From: Cycas panzhihuaensis
Taxonomy: Eukaryota; Cycadophyta
DNA: 64,000 nt
Direction of reading: 5' to 3'
NCBI GenBank assembly: GCA_023213395.1
Contig: CM041465.1
Location: 249,371,741-249,435,740, forward strand
The position numbers and the translations under genes are program-made. Every line of letters starts with the position of its first letter. Position 1 is the first letter of the stretch. The notes under the pieces are model-generated. The model was not told where the DNA came from. It searched no databases and saw only the letters and a list, made by a program, of their open reading frames with translations. Below, one piece after another: positions 1 through 11,200 of this stretch.

Positions 1-23
1 GTATATATATATATATATATATT
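1..23. repeat. TA microsatellite at window edge
   Basis: About eleven uninterrupted TA dinucleotides open the window. The repeat may continue to the left of the window. Confidence 0.9.
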
Positions 24-742
24 ATGAAACATTAGTAGAATTCAGAGTTTAGATATTTGATCTAATCATTGCAACTAAAGTGACTAAAAAAAATGATAGC
101 TATTATATTTTCATCTAAATTAGCGTGAATTGTAGATTTTGAAGTCAACGACTATTATATTTTCTATATGGGTGATCGATCTACATCTACGCCTTTTGTC
201 TTACTCTTAATTTTTCTCATAATTTATAGCAGCCAATAAATAGCGATTAATCTTCAACAGTAAAGTAATTTTAATAATTCATTTTACTAGTTGAATAACA
301 TTTGAAGGAATCATGGTTGTTATATGAAATCAGAGGGCTACATAGATCTTCAATAGGTGATTTTACACTGTCAAATAGCTTTTGATAAGAATACAATTGG
401 ATTTAATAATTTATAGGTTAATTAGAAGCCTTTTCTTAATTTATCACTTTAAGATGAAGTCAGATGAGCCAGATCTCTCTCAAAACTCGGCCAGGATTGC
501 TTTTATGATCCCAATATGAGCTTCAATAGTGTTGTATAGCTTACCTTGATGCTTAACTTCTTTGATCAGCTTCCAATGTTGGTGCCACAAACGTATGGAG
601 AGCCCAAATGTGCTTTGCAATTCCAAATGGCCTCTTATCTTAGTGCCAACTTGATCTATGATCTCCAATCTTTGAATTTGGCCAGTTAGTGACTCGTTTC
701 CAATCTTAGATATGAGTTCTAACATTGACCCTTGCTTCCTTA
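24..742 (-). mobile_element. Internal 5' part of a minus-strand Ty1/copia-like element
   Basis: This stretch lies immediately downstream (in minus-strand sense) of a tRNA-iMet primer binding site and an LTR, so by position it is the leader and start of gag of a copia-like element that continues left of the window. A 105-codon open frame (480-797) runs through it, but the first residues come from LTR and primer-site sequence and I recognise no gag motif, so I do not call it a gene. The rest is AT-rich and without visible domains. Confidence 0.55.
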
Positions 743-755
743 GGCTCTGATACCA
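743..755 (-). other. tRNA-iMet primer binding site of copia LTR element
   Basis: On the minus strand this reads TGGTATCAGAGCC, the complement of the 3' end of plant initiator tRNA-Met, directly after the LTR end ...CTCTCACA. It fixes the orientation of the element and the inner border of the LTR. Confidence 0.9.
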
Positions 756-1171
756 TGTGAGAGTTTGTGTATATGCAAGTTGCAGGTTCATTATCAATCC
801 AACTAGAGGCTAAGACTACTACATGTCATGATCATTCACAAGAAGACTCAAACACCAGATATATCATGGGAAATTCTTGAGAGTGAAAACCCACCTATAT
901 AATATTTTAATATATTAAACATAAAACAATACAAAGTGTTTTAGAGATAAGATGGAGCATGAAAAGATTGTTGAGATCACATGATCTTGAGTTGATGATT
1001 TGAATATCAAGGAGGTATGAATATATAGACCCCAAAATGGTACCATGTAAGGTCATAGCTTTTCATCATATCTTTTCACCAATGGACACGCCTATTCATC
1101 ACACTTACACACTCTAATTAACCCTAATCAAGCATTAAGTTATAGTTAACCTAAGTTAACTATCGCTAACA
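756..1171 (-). repeat. 5' LTR of minus-strand copia-like element
   Basis: The 416-bp segment starts TGTGAGAG and ends GCTAACA on the plus strand, so it is bounded by the canonical TG...CA, and its inner end abuts the primer binding site. In transcription sense it contains a TATA-like GTCTATATATTC (rc of roughly 1019-1031). The partner LTR is not in the window. The sequence right of 1171 is chromovirus-like gypsy, so this copia element is inserted in that gypsy element. Confidence 0.85.
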
Positions 1172-2022
1172 ATTATGCTTCTTTAAGGTGTTTTGTTTAT
1201 AAGAATGTAATCTTAAAAATGCCCATTTATCCACTAAAAATTATCTTTTTAAATTATGTAAATCCTATTGTTGCTTCATTATGTTCCTTATGGTATTTTT
1301 AGTATCCTTAAGATTGTGAAGGATACTCTCTCTTCTCCATATGGTCCTTCACTATTAGGACTTTTGATTAAGTAACTATGTGGATTGATGATGGTGGGTC
1401 ATAACCATACAGAGCTTTAAAGGGCAACGTTTGCACTACCATATGAAATATAATGTTGTACCACCATTTATGGAGATATAACCACTTGTGTCAATGTGAC
1501 TATTTATTTAATATAAAGCACTTGAGATGTCCCTTTAAACATCTATTCACTACTTTGGTTTGACCATCTATCTAGGGATTGTATACGATGCTCATATTTA
1601 ATTTAATTCCTATTAAATTAAATATTTCTCCTAAAAATTACTAGTGGATTTTAGGTCTTGATCAACCACAATAACCTTTTGGAATTTATGTAATCAATGG
1701 ATTTCTTTTATAAAAACATTTATAGTTTAGCTAGTTTTAAAAGTGTATTGTATTCCCCAAAAGTAAGCATATTTTCTAAGTCAATTGACTACCACCATTA
1801 TTGTATTCTTGCCTTCTGAGTTAAGCATACTTATAATAAACTCCATAGATATTTATTCTTGTTTCTTCTTAGTGTTGGACTAATCACCATATCTCAAGGA
1901 TTATTTATGCGGACTAACCACCAACCTGGGCCCTAGGACTAACCACCCTATGGGGTGTTCAAATATGAGATTTATATCAGACACTAACACCTTGAGGTTT
2001 TGGTGTAATAGTAATCTTAACA

Positions 2023-2034
2023 TGGTATCAGAGC
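2023..2034 (+). other. Primer binding site of TRIM-1 (tRNA-iMet)
   Basis: TGGTATCAGAGC follows the 5' LTR with no spacer and is complementary to the initiator tRNA-Met 3' end. Confidence 0.92.
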
Positions 2035-2068
2035 CTCACCCCAAGATTAATTTCCCCTGTGTAATGTC

Positions 2069-2078
2069 GAAGAGGGGG
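2069..2078 (+). other. Polypurine tract of TRIM-1
   Basis: GAAGAGGGGG immediately precedes the TG of the second LTR, where plus-strand DNA synthesis would start. Confidence 0.85.
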
Positions 2079-3239
2079 TGTTGGACTAAACATCACATCT
2101 TAGGGATTATTTATGTGGACTAACTGCCACCCCAAGGCATGGGACTAACTACCCTATAGGGTGTTCAGGTAGGAGATTTGTATCAGATACTAACTCCTTG
2201 AGGTTTTGGTGTAAAGATAATCTTAACACCCAGGAACATGTAATAACTATATGAGGACTAGGGACTTAACTATCTATAACTTGTTTCTTTAATAGTTATC
2301 ACATTCTATTATGAATTTATGGATATCTTTCTTCATCCTCTTCCAAAAGAAAGATCGTTTAATATTTCTATAAGTCTTATTAAGCCCCACATATCTAGTT
2401 GTAAGAGCAAAATGGCATTCCTAATGTATTGTATTTTCAAATGTGGACTTGGATGTTAAGTGGATCTAAGTAGATATAATCCTTATACTAAAGCATGCTA
2501 TCCTTCCATTCAAACCTCTTATCACATGGCTATACATTATCTTCTAATTGATGAGTACATTCTTAAGTTGATAAGTCGTTAATGTATTCTTATTATATTG
2601 TGGTGATATATGTAAGAGTTATTACATACATGGTAGGTAATGATGAACTTTTATAGTTTCACAATAATGTATATGCAGTGGCATTCTCTCTACCCTTCTT
2701 ATAAATTATTTTAAAATTAAATGCTTATAATTTTCTTACCCATCTCTACTATTGTTTTGACAAAGTTAGTTGTTTTAGAAATTATTTAAGACTATTGTAA
2801 TATATTATAACTTCAAATTTATTTCCTAAATATTGCTACCATTTGATAATTATATGGATGATAGACAACGTCTCCTTTTCATAAATATATCATGATTTTT
2901 CTTTCCCCTTAAATATATGACTCATAAGTAATATCATGGTCATTCTGCATTAAGACAATACCTAGTCCTTCCCCTAACACATCACATTCTACCATAAATA
3001 ACTGATTGAAATCAAGCATAATGAGAACATGTGGAGTTACTATAATTTTCTTAAGGTCATTAAATGATTTATCTCCTCAATCTTCCATTTTAAATAGATC
3101 TTTTTTGTTAGGCCTAAAAGGGAATCTATTATACAACCATAACCCTTCATAAACCTTCTATAAAACTATGTAGCTTCTAAAAATACCTTAATGTTTATTA
3201 TATTTGTGGGAATGGGTCATTCTAATATTGCTTATATTT

Positions 3240-3770
3240 TCTTTGGATTTATCTTGACTCCAACGTAAGAGATAATGTGGTTGAGATATTCCACTTCTTG
3301 TCTTTTAAAGGTATACTTAACCTTATTAGAAAATAATATAATGTCTTTAAGAGTTTATAATGCTTGCCAGATATGTTACAAATGCTCTCTTCATAGCACT
3401 TACTATAGAGCAAGATATCATTAAACAAAACAAACATGAATTTTTGGAGAAGGATGGAGCACCTTATTCATCATGGCTTAAAAGGTATCTTGTGCATTCA
3501 TCAATCTAAATAGCATAAATCTAAGCTTGCCATACCCATTATAATTGTAAATATTGATTTTACTATGTCTTACACCTTAACTCTAATTTGATAATATCTA
3601 AATCTCAAATTAAATTTTGTAAATAAGTGGGTTACATGTAACACATCTAAGAGTTCATTAATACATGGGGTTGGAAACTACATTTTTATGATTATCTTAT
3701 TCAAGGACCTTTAGGATATAGACATTTTATAAGATCCCTTTTTTTTAGGTTAAGGATGATTGGCATTGGA
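3240..3770 (-). pseudogene. Reverse transcriptase remnant of the chromovirus-like element
   Basis: The minus strand encodes a decayed gypsy RT. A phrase like FTKFNLRFRYYQIRV near 3590-3640 corresponds to the FSKLDLRSGYHQI block. FVLFNDILLYS at about 3390-3437 is the catalytic F-x-D-D-I-L box, with the first Asp replaced by Asn. The 62-codon open stretch 3249-3437 continues into the connection region toward RNase H. Stops and indels interrupt everything else, so the enzyme is not functional. Confidence 0.85.
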
Positions 3771-4015
3771 AAAGAACTTCTTCTCAATACAATTTTTAAC
3801 CACTCAAGTAGTTTATACATTATCTTTTATGTTACTACTTTGTGATGGTGAGGGTGTTAGTATGGGCACAAGTTAATAGGAGATGTCCTTGGTTCCAACT
3901 CGATGACATATTCCATCCCTCTTTCAAGGGGCAGGTCTTTCAGGAGTTCCTCAAAAACCTTTGATAATTCTTATAATATTATTTCTATATGGCCAACCAT
4001 TATGCTTCCTTCTTT

Positions 4016-4104
4016 AATAATTATTCCATTTGATGAGATAATACTTATGATGTTTTACTCAATTATTAAATAAGGATATTATCTCCTCAAATGGAATAAT
4101 TATT
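4016..4104. repeat. Near-perfect inverted repeat, 28-bp arms
   Basis: Arm 4016-4043 is the reverse complement of arm 4077-4104 with a single mismatch, around a 33-bp spacer. Right of the second arm, GATGCTTTACTC repeats part of the spacer (GATGTTTTACTC). It lies in otherwise heavily diverged gypsy sequence, so the duplication looks younger than its surroundings. Confidence 0.85.
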
Positions 4105-5910
4105 TAAGATGCTTTACTCTTGATATCACACTTATTATTTGGATGGTTCTCATGACTTATAATACGGGGATCACCCACATAGTATCCCTATAATTCTTTT
4201 TATTCCTTATTAGTTGTAATATTTTGATGTTTTCTCATAGTTTAGCTTCAATATTATAGGCTTAAACCATCGTTTTCTAGATGTTAGTGATCATTAAGGA
4301 TTTAAGTCTAACTCAAATGCTTTCTTTTAAGCCTCTTATATATATTTTAAGTATAAGCTTATCACTTATTCAATTAGGTAATATGCTCTAGAAATTCTAG
4401 AATTCCTCTATGTATTATTATATCATCCTTATTTATTGTAGACTACAAAGTCTTAAATAGAAATTCTAGTTCTACATATCTTCATATTGTTCTATGTATC
4501 TTCATACTACTAATAAATTATTACTTTGAAGAAAGCCCAGTTGAAATTTATCATATTCTTATAATCATTATGCCACCATGTATACTAATATAATGCTCTA
4601 TTGCTCAAATGTAAGGATGCAAAAAGGATTTTATCTTTATTAGAATGGAAATGGATATTAAAATATGTCTACATCTTGGCTAAGCATGCTCACACATCCT
4701 AATTCTTGTTCAATTATAAAATCTCCAGATAAACCTTTATGTTCCTAATGATTAAGCCTTTTATTCCTTTGTACTCTTTTGGTGACAACTCTTCCTTGAT
4801 AGTCTAATCTCCTCTTCATATGCCTTCTTCCTTTTTAAGGCATGGGGCTTTATCAATGCCATCTAGGAAACTAATAAAATCTTTTGAATTTATTCACTAT
4901 GTCGTGAAGTGTCCTTACAAAGTCCTAAAGTGATATTACTACATGTGAAGTTTGTTGGAGCTCTTTAACTTGTTTAACCAGTTTGTTATATTTTTACGCC
5001 ATGTTTCTTTAAGGAGGAGAAGTCCTCTACATTTGTTGAGGTGGATTTTTCTAAGGATTTTAAGTATTCATACCTAAACAAAGCTCCATAATGGATTTTT
5101 CTACTTATTTTCCTAATAAATTTTTATATATAAGGAAAGATCTCAAAAAAATATGTAAATAAAAAAATAAACTTATTGAGATTAGGCTTCATATGATGAA
5201 GCTTTAATGATTTTAAGGATGACTACAAAATCTTATAAAAGCTCCTTAAAGCCCTTTAGCCAAATTCAAGAGTTAAAATATAAGTATATATAACTCCAAA
5301 AATGGTCATACATATATCTATTTCAAAAGCACCAATGTAGATTCCAATGAAATAAATGACACTAAATTCTAAACTTGCAATAAAAAGATGTCACAACCAA
5401 AACATTAACAAGTATTAAAAGTTGGGCAAAGGGCTAATAAATTAGCTTAAGCCCCTTTCATTCTAACATTTGATCACATGAAAATACTCATATGATTATG
5501 GATACTCGATAAGGAGTGGACTCAAAAGCTTCTTCCAAATAAATATAATGCTTCTAAACTTTAAGAAAAGTTTATTTTCTTTTTTTCCCCTTTATGGTGA
5601 CAAATCTAAACCTCTTATGCATTGCTTTCCCCATGAACTTTGGTCCATAATGCCTTCTATAAGTTCTCCACCACCCCTATCTAGATCTCAACTACTATGC
5701 CTAAGCCCTTTAGGACTTTTCCCAATGCTTGAACATGATGTAAAACCCCACATACTTAATAGGAAATGCCCAATCTAATGGAATTCCTCCACTTATATAA
5801 AGATTACCTATGCCTTGAGTTTTTGAGTAAGTAAGGCATATGGGATTCCAATGCAACCAATGTTATTCTTGAAGTGTTCACTAGACTCTATACTAAGTTA
5901 GATGCCCATC
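4105..5910. other. Degraded gag/protease region of the chromovirus-like element
   Basis: This AT-rich sequence lies between the RT remnant and the primer binding site of the minus-strand gypsy element, where gag and protease belong. I see no surviving motif that I would defend. The plus-strand open frame 5548-5778 has no recognisable domain and I do not call it a gene. Confidence 0.5.
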
Positions 5911-5912
5911 AA

Positions 5913-5924
5913 ACTCTAATACCA
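5913..5924 (-). other. Decayed tRNA-iMet primer binding site of the gypsy element
   Basis: On the minus strand it reads TGGTATTAGAGT, the tRNA-iMet site TGGTATCAGAGC with two C-to-T changes. Chromoviruses commonly use this primer. It implies that the 5' LTR of the minus-strand gypsy lies to the right, where the LINE was inserted. Confidence 0.7.
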
Positions 5925-6036
5925 CTTTCTATAAACCTTTTAGGTTGTTGTAATTTTCTTTTACCAATTTAAACAGAAAATATCAAGTAAATAATATTAA
6001 TAATAACATAAATTATAAAGGTAATTAATAATAAAT

Positions 6037-6046
6037 AAGCACTTAG
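6037..6046 (+). repeat. Target site duplication, left copy (LINE-1)
   Basis: AAGCACTTAG recurs at 12627-12636 directly after the LINE poly-A tail; its first two As may belong to the tail. Confidence 0.85.
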
Positions 6047-6678
6047 GCCCCTTTACTGGACGAGCAGGCAATGAATGGAACGCGATCTAGAACAGTAATG
6101 AATGGACCTGGTGGCTAGGGTTTGCAGGAGACAGAGACGAAGGTGGGCGGGGGGGGGCGGTACCCCTAGAAGGAATCTACGATGGCGTAAGGCCACGGAT
6201 GGACCAGGATTTCATCGAGGAAGGGAAGGCAGTCGAGCATGCCAGAACTCTGGGGCAGGCAGAGTAATACTCATTGGGAGGAGAGGTGACGGTGAAGGGA
6301 GGGTAGCCCTCACTGGGGAGGGTTACGGGACTAAGAGTAAAGTCAGAGGCAAGTTAGAGATCTGCCATAGAGAAGGTTCGGTGACAGAGAAAAAGGGAAG
6401 GAACAAGAACGCGGCTATACAACTCCATAAGTGCACGGTGCTTCCACAAGCAGATAGTTCTGAGTGGAGCCAAACATAACTCAGCCTTTTCCTCTGAGGG
6501 GTTTGTAACCAGTAGAGCTTCAGCCAAAGAAGGAACTTGTCTGTCCGAGAATGGTACTCTAGAAAATTCAAGGAGGCAGAGAGCCAAGGCAGGAAGGGGG
6601 CAAGTTTATGTAGAGATCTGCAAATTCAATTTAGTGGTGAGTCTATGCAGTTATTGTAAGTTTTTGTCTGTTTTCTAA
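6047..6678 (+). promoter_or_regulatory. 5' leader (probable internal promoter region) of LINE-1
   Basis: GC-rich sequence precedes ORF1, with a G-tract at about 6143-6157. In plant and animal LINEs this region carries the internal promoter. A 125-codon open frame (6102-6479) shows no recognisable domain and is more likely chance in low-complexity GC-rich DNA. The function is inferred from position only. Confidence 0.5.
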
Positions 6679-8265
6679 ATGATGCAAGTATCACCAAACC
6701 AGTCCCAGTCCTCACCCTCAGGGAGGACTTACCTTGACATTTTGAGGAATGGAAACCATGAAGAACATGAGATTTACCCTGTCAAGATTGGAAACATATT
6801 TAAAATTTCAATCATGAAAGAGGTAACTGAAAAGACCATCTAATACTGGGAAAACAGCCTGGTGGGTAGGTTTTCGAGACCCAGACTAGGGCTGGACATC
6901 ATCAGAGAGTGGATCAGAAAGAAGTGGAAAACTAGAAACCTAGTTCAGGTTATGGCAATGCCAAAGGGATGCATCCTCTTTAGGTTTGCTAATCAGGAGG
7001 ATTTAATCCCTATCCTTCTTAAATCCCCATGGATGTTTGGGAGAAAGGCCATGTCTCTGTAGAAGTGGCACCCAGATTTTGACCCTGGAATTCCTGTGGT
7101 AAAACAAGCCCCAGTATGGGTGCAGATGCCAGGGCTCCCCTTGCATTTTTAGAACCCGAAGACAGTCAAAGGGGCGTCCAAGACGATCGAGCCTTTACTA
7201 GTTATGGACTCAGCAACAAAACATAGATCTTGATTGATGAATGTAAGATTCTGTGTCCTGGCTAGGCTTGATAGTGAGCTCCCAAACGAGGTTGAGATTA
7301 AGTCAGATAAAAGATCCATCATTCAAAGTTTATTTTTTGAAGTGGAGGGTTCTAGATGTGCAAAGTGTAAATGCAGGGGGCATCTCCCTTTTCAATGCCT
7401 AGGGGTTCCAATAAGGATGGACAAGTAGGAAGAATGTAAAGAGAAAGAAGATGGAGTAGTATAAGTAATCAGGGGGGAGGCCTCGGCAACAGGCACCGAA
7501 AGGCTAGGTAAGGAAGCAGACAGAAATGAGTTAGAAGGTGAAGGAATTGAGGTATCTAAAGGTGTTGTGCCAAACGATGTTGATGGAAAGCCCCATAGTG
7601 CATTGAGCCAGGTAATGATCTTGGAACTGGGCTACACATCGGTGTGTCCCATAGAGAAAATAAAAGTTGGTGAGAAACTGGTTGACAAGGTAGTTCAAGA
7701 AGATAGTAGCAAGGAAACAATGGAAACATAGGCTGGAAGGGAAGAAACCAAAGGTGTAGAGGATGTCAGAAACACGGGACTAGCTCAGTGCTTGGAACGG
7801 GGATTGGTGGCAGAGGGTTCTAAAGATTAGACAAAGGAGGCTGGTCAGACGTCTAGGGGAGGGGATTTTTCCCCAATAGCTGTAAAGCCAGCTTTGGCTC
7901 AGCTTGTGAAGAACATTAACTGGGATTTAGAGGATTACTTCTCAGAGATAGAAGAGGGGGGACCTCAGGAGCTACCCCAAGCATAGAGGCAAGTAGGTAT
8001 CGTAGCTGAAGGAGCTACTTGAACCAGGGTTAAAGTTGTAAATCCAAAAAAGGAAGGAGGTGGGACACGTAAATGGGTCTCAAAAGGTAATATGCCGAAT
8101 CCGAGGAAGGCTCCAGACTATGGGATAGAAAAGAAGGTGGGAAGACCACCTAAAAAGGTAACCAAAGAGAAGGAAACACAGGCTCAGATCGATATGGGAT
8201 ACCAGAGTACGTTAAAGGAGGGGGAAGCACTAGAGGGCCCTATCCTCAGAAGCGAGAAAGGATGA
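6679..8265 (+). pseudogene. LINE-1 ORF1: DUF4283-type RNA-binding protein with zinc knuckle
   Basis: ORF1 protein of plant L1 LINEs coats the LINE RNA. From the tandem ATG at 6679-6684 one frame runs to the TGA at 8263-8265, broken by several stops (for example TAA near 6841 and TAG near 7060). The N-terminal half is DUF4283-like, with phrases NSLVGRFSRPRLGLDIIREW, VMAMPKGCILFRFANQED and LKSPWMFG. A CCHC knuckle, CAKCKCRGHLPFQC (C-x2-C-x4-H-x4-C), ends the conserved part near 7400. The rest is a long charged, low-complexity tail rich in Glu, Lys and Gly. The stop lies 22 bp before the ORF2 start, the usual bicistronic LINE layout. Confidence 0.9.
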
Positions 8266-8287
8266 GGGGAGGGGTTCCAGGATATCC

Positions 8288-11200
8288 ATGAAGATTTTAT
8301 CCTGGAATATAAGGGGCCTCAATGCCCCATTAAAGTAGAGATTGGTAAAGGAATTGAGGATTAGGATAGGCACAGATCTAGTCCTCTTACAGGAGACTAA
8401 ACTGGATCAAGCTAAGGAAAGAGAGGTGTTCAACAAGATCTGGAGATGGGGAGATGGGAGGACGGTCGCAGGATTAGCAGTCTCTCGGGGGTTGGCCTCC
8501 CTATGGAACACAAATAGGTGGAAAGGTTATGTAGTGGGCATGAATGAACACTTCATAACCTTATGTTTGGCATGTGTGCAGACTAATAAGGAGTACTGGA
8601 TCACTAATGTTTATCCTCCCATTTCAGTTGAGGGTAGGAAGAGTTTATGGGAAAGACTGGCAAAGGCTCATTAAGATTGGGATGGCCCCTAGCTGGTGGC
8701 AGGGGACTTCAATACACCCCTAAGTCCGAAAGAGAAGAAAGGGGTGCAAGTTGGTTGGACTAGAAGCATGTATGATCTTGGCGAGTTCTTGTAATTGGGA
8801 GGCCTGATGGACATTCCCCTTAGGGGAGCTAGGTATACCTGGTCTAACAGGCATTTAGGACATAATCACATTCAGTGCAGATTAGATAGGATGCTAACAA
8901 ACTATGAATGGTCTTGCCACTTCAAAGGAACTAAACTAGAGGCCCTTCTGAAGTCCGGCTTGGACCACTCCCCCCTAGTTCTTGAGGGTTCTGTCCCAGG
9001 TAATCATGTAAGGGCCCCCTTTCGTTTCAAACTTATGTGGAAAAAGCATCCAGATCTTAGGGGGAGGATCGGTGACTGGTGGGGAGTCCCAGTTCACGGA
9101 TGTGTTATGTTCAGGTTCTCGAAGAAGTTAAATTGGATTAAACAACAAATTAGGATTTGGAATAAGGAGGTCTTTGGAAACATCTTTGAAGACAAAGGTG
9201 CCCTGCTGACGGAGTTAAAAGGGATCGAGGATAGGATCCAACTGGAGGGTAGGACGCATGACTTGGATCAAATTGAACAAGTCACCACCAGGAAATTAGA
9301 AGAGGTGTTGACTAGGGAGGAAATCCTCTGGAAACAGAAATCCAGAGAGCAGTGGATAAGGGAGGGGGACAGAAATACTAAGTACTTCCATCTATCCACC
9401 TTGAAGCATAAGGCTCATAATAGGATCAGCAAACTTTGAAGTAAGGATGGGGCAATGCTTGAGTCAGAGGATCAGTTTGGCAGAATTGCGTTGGACTACT
9501 TTAAGGAGTTATACGTAGAACCTGGATGCTAGGATCCTGACTTAAGGGCTGGCCTTATGCAATATATTCCAAAGGTTATCTCCGAGGCTCTTAACAGCAA
9601 ATTGATAGAACCCTTCTCTCAAGAAGAAGTCGAGAATGCCTTATTCAAAATAGGTAGGGATAAGGCCCCGGGGCCAGATGGGTTTCCTCCCAGATTTTTT
9701 CAAGAATACTGGGAGATTATCAAGGATGACTTAATTTTGGTGATAAATGAATTCTTTCTCAGGAGGACAATTCTGAAAGAATGGCAGGCCACCTTTTGGT
9801 CTTGATACCAAAGAAGGAGGGAGCGGAAGCGATGGAAGATTTTAAACCGGTCAGCCTCTACAATATAAAATATAAGATTTTGGCTAAAGTGTTAGTAAAT
9901 CACCTTAGGGAGAACCTTCCGGCTATCATCTCACCAAATTAAGATGGATTTGTTAAGGGTAGACAAATTACGGATGGTATTATTACTGTCCACGAAATAA
10001 TGCATTCGACTCTTCATAGGAAGGAAGCAGGTATGATAATTAAAATAGATATGTCCAAGGCCTACGATCGGGTGGCTTAGGACTATTTGTTGGACTACTT
10101 AAAATCATTCGGCTTCAGGGAGGTCTGGAGGGACTAGATGAGATGCTGCATATCTAGGGTTTCATTTTCGGTGATTATTAATGGGAGGTCGACACCTTTC
10201 TTTTCTGGCTCTAGGGGTCTGAGACAAGGAGATCCCCTCTCACTCTTCCTCTTCATTATTATGGCAGAGTTGTTAGGGAGGGCTACAATGGAGGCCCAGA
10301 GGTTAGGGTGGATAATAGGATTGAAGCCATCTTCCAATCTGGATAATATTGCACATCACTAGTTCGTCGACGATAACATCTTTCAGGTGGCCTCCTGGGA
10401 GGCCAGGGCTTTAAAAGTAGGTCTTCAAGCATATGAGAGGGCTACCAATCAAAGAATTAACTTAGATAAGAGCTCAATCTTCTTTATCAATACATCGGAG
10501 AGGCTCAAGTGAAGGATCAGCAAGGTTCTGGAGATCTCCAGTAGACCCCTTCCTGCCTCATATTTGGGAATGCCACTCTTTGTGGGAAAGATGGTGAAGA
10601 ATTTATGGGACCCTATTGTGAGTAGATTTAACAAGAAATTGGCGGGCTAGAAAGGGGCACTTCTAAGCTAGGCTGGGAAAATTTAGCTAGTGGTGGCCTC
10701 TCTTCACAGCATTCCTATTTACCAAATGTCCATATTTAAGATGCTGAGCAGGGTTATCTCCACCCTTGAGGGCATTATGAAGAGATTTCTTTGGTCTAGA
10801 GCTGAAGACAAAAACAGAGTCCACCTAGTTGTGTGGGAGAAGGTTTGTAAACCTAAGTGGGCGGGAGGACTTAACGTTAGAAGACTGGGTCTTTTTAATG
10901 AAGCCCTTTTGGCTAAGACGGGGTGGAGACTTACCAAAGAAGCTAGCTTGGTCTGGGGGAAAATTATAGTAAGGAAATACTTAAGGGATAAACAATTCCT
11001 AATGGAGGAGGAGGTTAGCCTCGAGGGATCCCCCATATGGAAAGCTATTCGTTCTACGTGTTCCATCTTGCGGGAAGAAATGCGATGGAGATTGGGGGAC
11101 AAAGAAAGTATAAGATTTTGGGAAGACAAGTGGTGCAAACCCTCTAGGTTAGAGGAGTTGCCAAATATTGATATCATGAAGAGGGTATGTGAGAACAACT

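Larger units (their letters stand above)
1873..2228 (+). mobile_element. TRIM-1, 356-bp terminal-repeat retrotransposon in miniature
   Basis: Two direct repeats of 150 bp (1873-2022 and 2079-2228) both start TGTTGGACTAA and end AATCTTAACA. Only 56 bp lie between them: a perfect tRNA-iMet primer site at 2023-2034 (TGGTATCAGAGC), about 30 bp of spacer, and a purine tract GAAGAGGGGG at 2069-2078 abutting the second LTR. The flanking pentamers CTTAG (1868-1872) and CCCAG (2229-2233) fit a target duplication decayed by two C/T changes. No coding capacity exists, so it must have moved by borrowing another element's proteins. The two LTRs differ at roughly one site in six, so it is old. It is inserted in the integrase remnant of the chromovirus-like element. 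Confidence 0.9.
1380..2560 (-). pseudogene. Integrase remnant of the chromovirus-like element
   Basis: Read on the minus strand, short stretches match the gypsy integrase core. PFKALYGYDPPSSI near 1380-1425 corresponds to the C-terminal part of the core. A degraded version of the STAYHPQTDGQTEVVNR motif (AYNP..DGQTKVVNR) lies near 1550-1600, and a DRD-like piece (VVDRDLKST) near 1650-1670. The frame is broken repeatedly, and the TRIM at 1873-2228 splits the upstream part. The domain joins target DNA to the cDNA in live elements; here it is dead. The family assignment is firm and the borders are approximate. Confidence 0.8.
1172..5925 (-). mobile_element. Decayed chromovirus-like Ty3/gypsy element (minus strand)
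   Basis: In minus-strand order one can still read a tRNA-iMet-like primer site (5913-5924), degenerate gag and protease sequence, RT (about 3240-3770), RNase H (about 2560-3240) and integrase (about 1380-2560). This is the gypsy order with integrase last. The copia element cuts its 3' side at 1171, a 356-bp TRIM sits in the integrase, and the LINE at 6047 lies just outside its primer site, so probably in its 5' LTR. It is extremely AT-rich and has many stops and indels. Assignment to chromoviruses rests on the RT and integrase phrases and on tRNA-iMet priming. Confidence 0.8.

Noticed and set aside
480-797. 105-codon minus-strand frame as a host gene
   Set aside because: Its first part is LTR and primer-site sequence of a copia element and it has no known domain.
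6102-6479. 125-codon frame in the LINE-1 leader as a possible extra LINE protein
   Set aside because: Arg/Gly-rich low complexity over a G-tract, no recognisable domain, and not followed by a typical ORF1 overlap.
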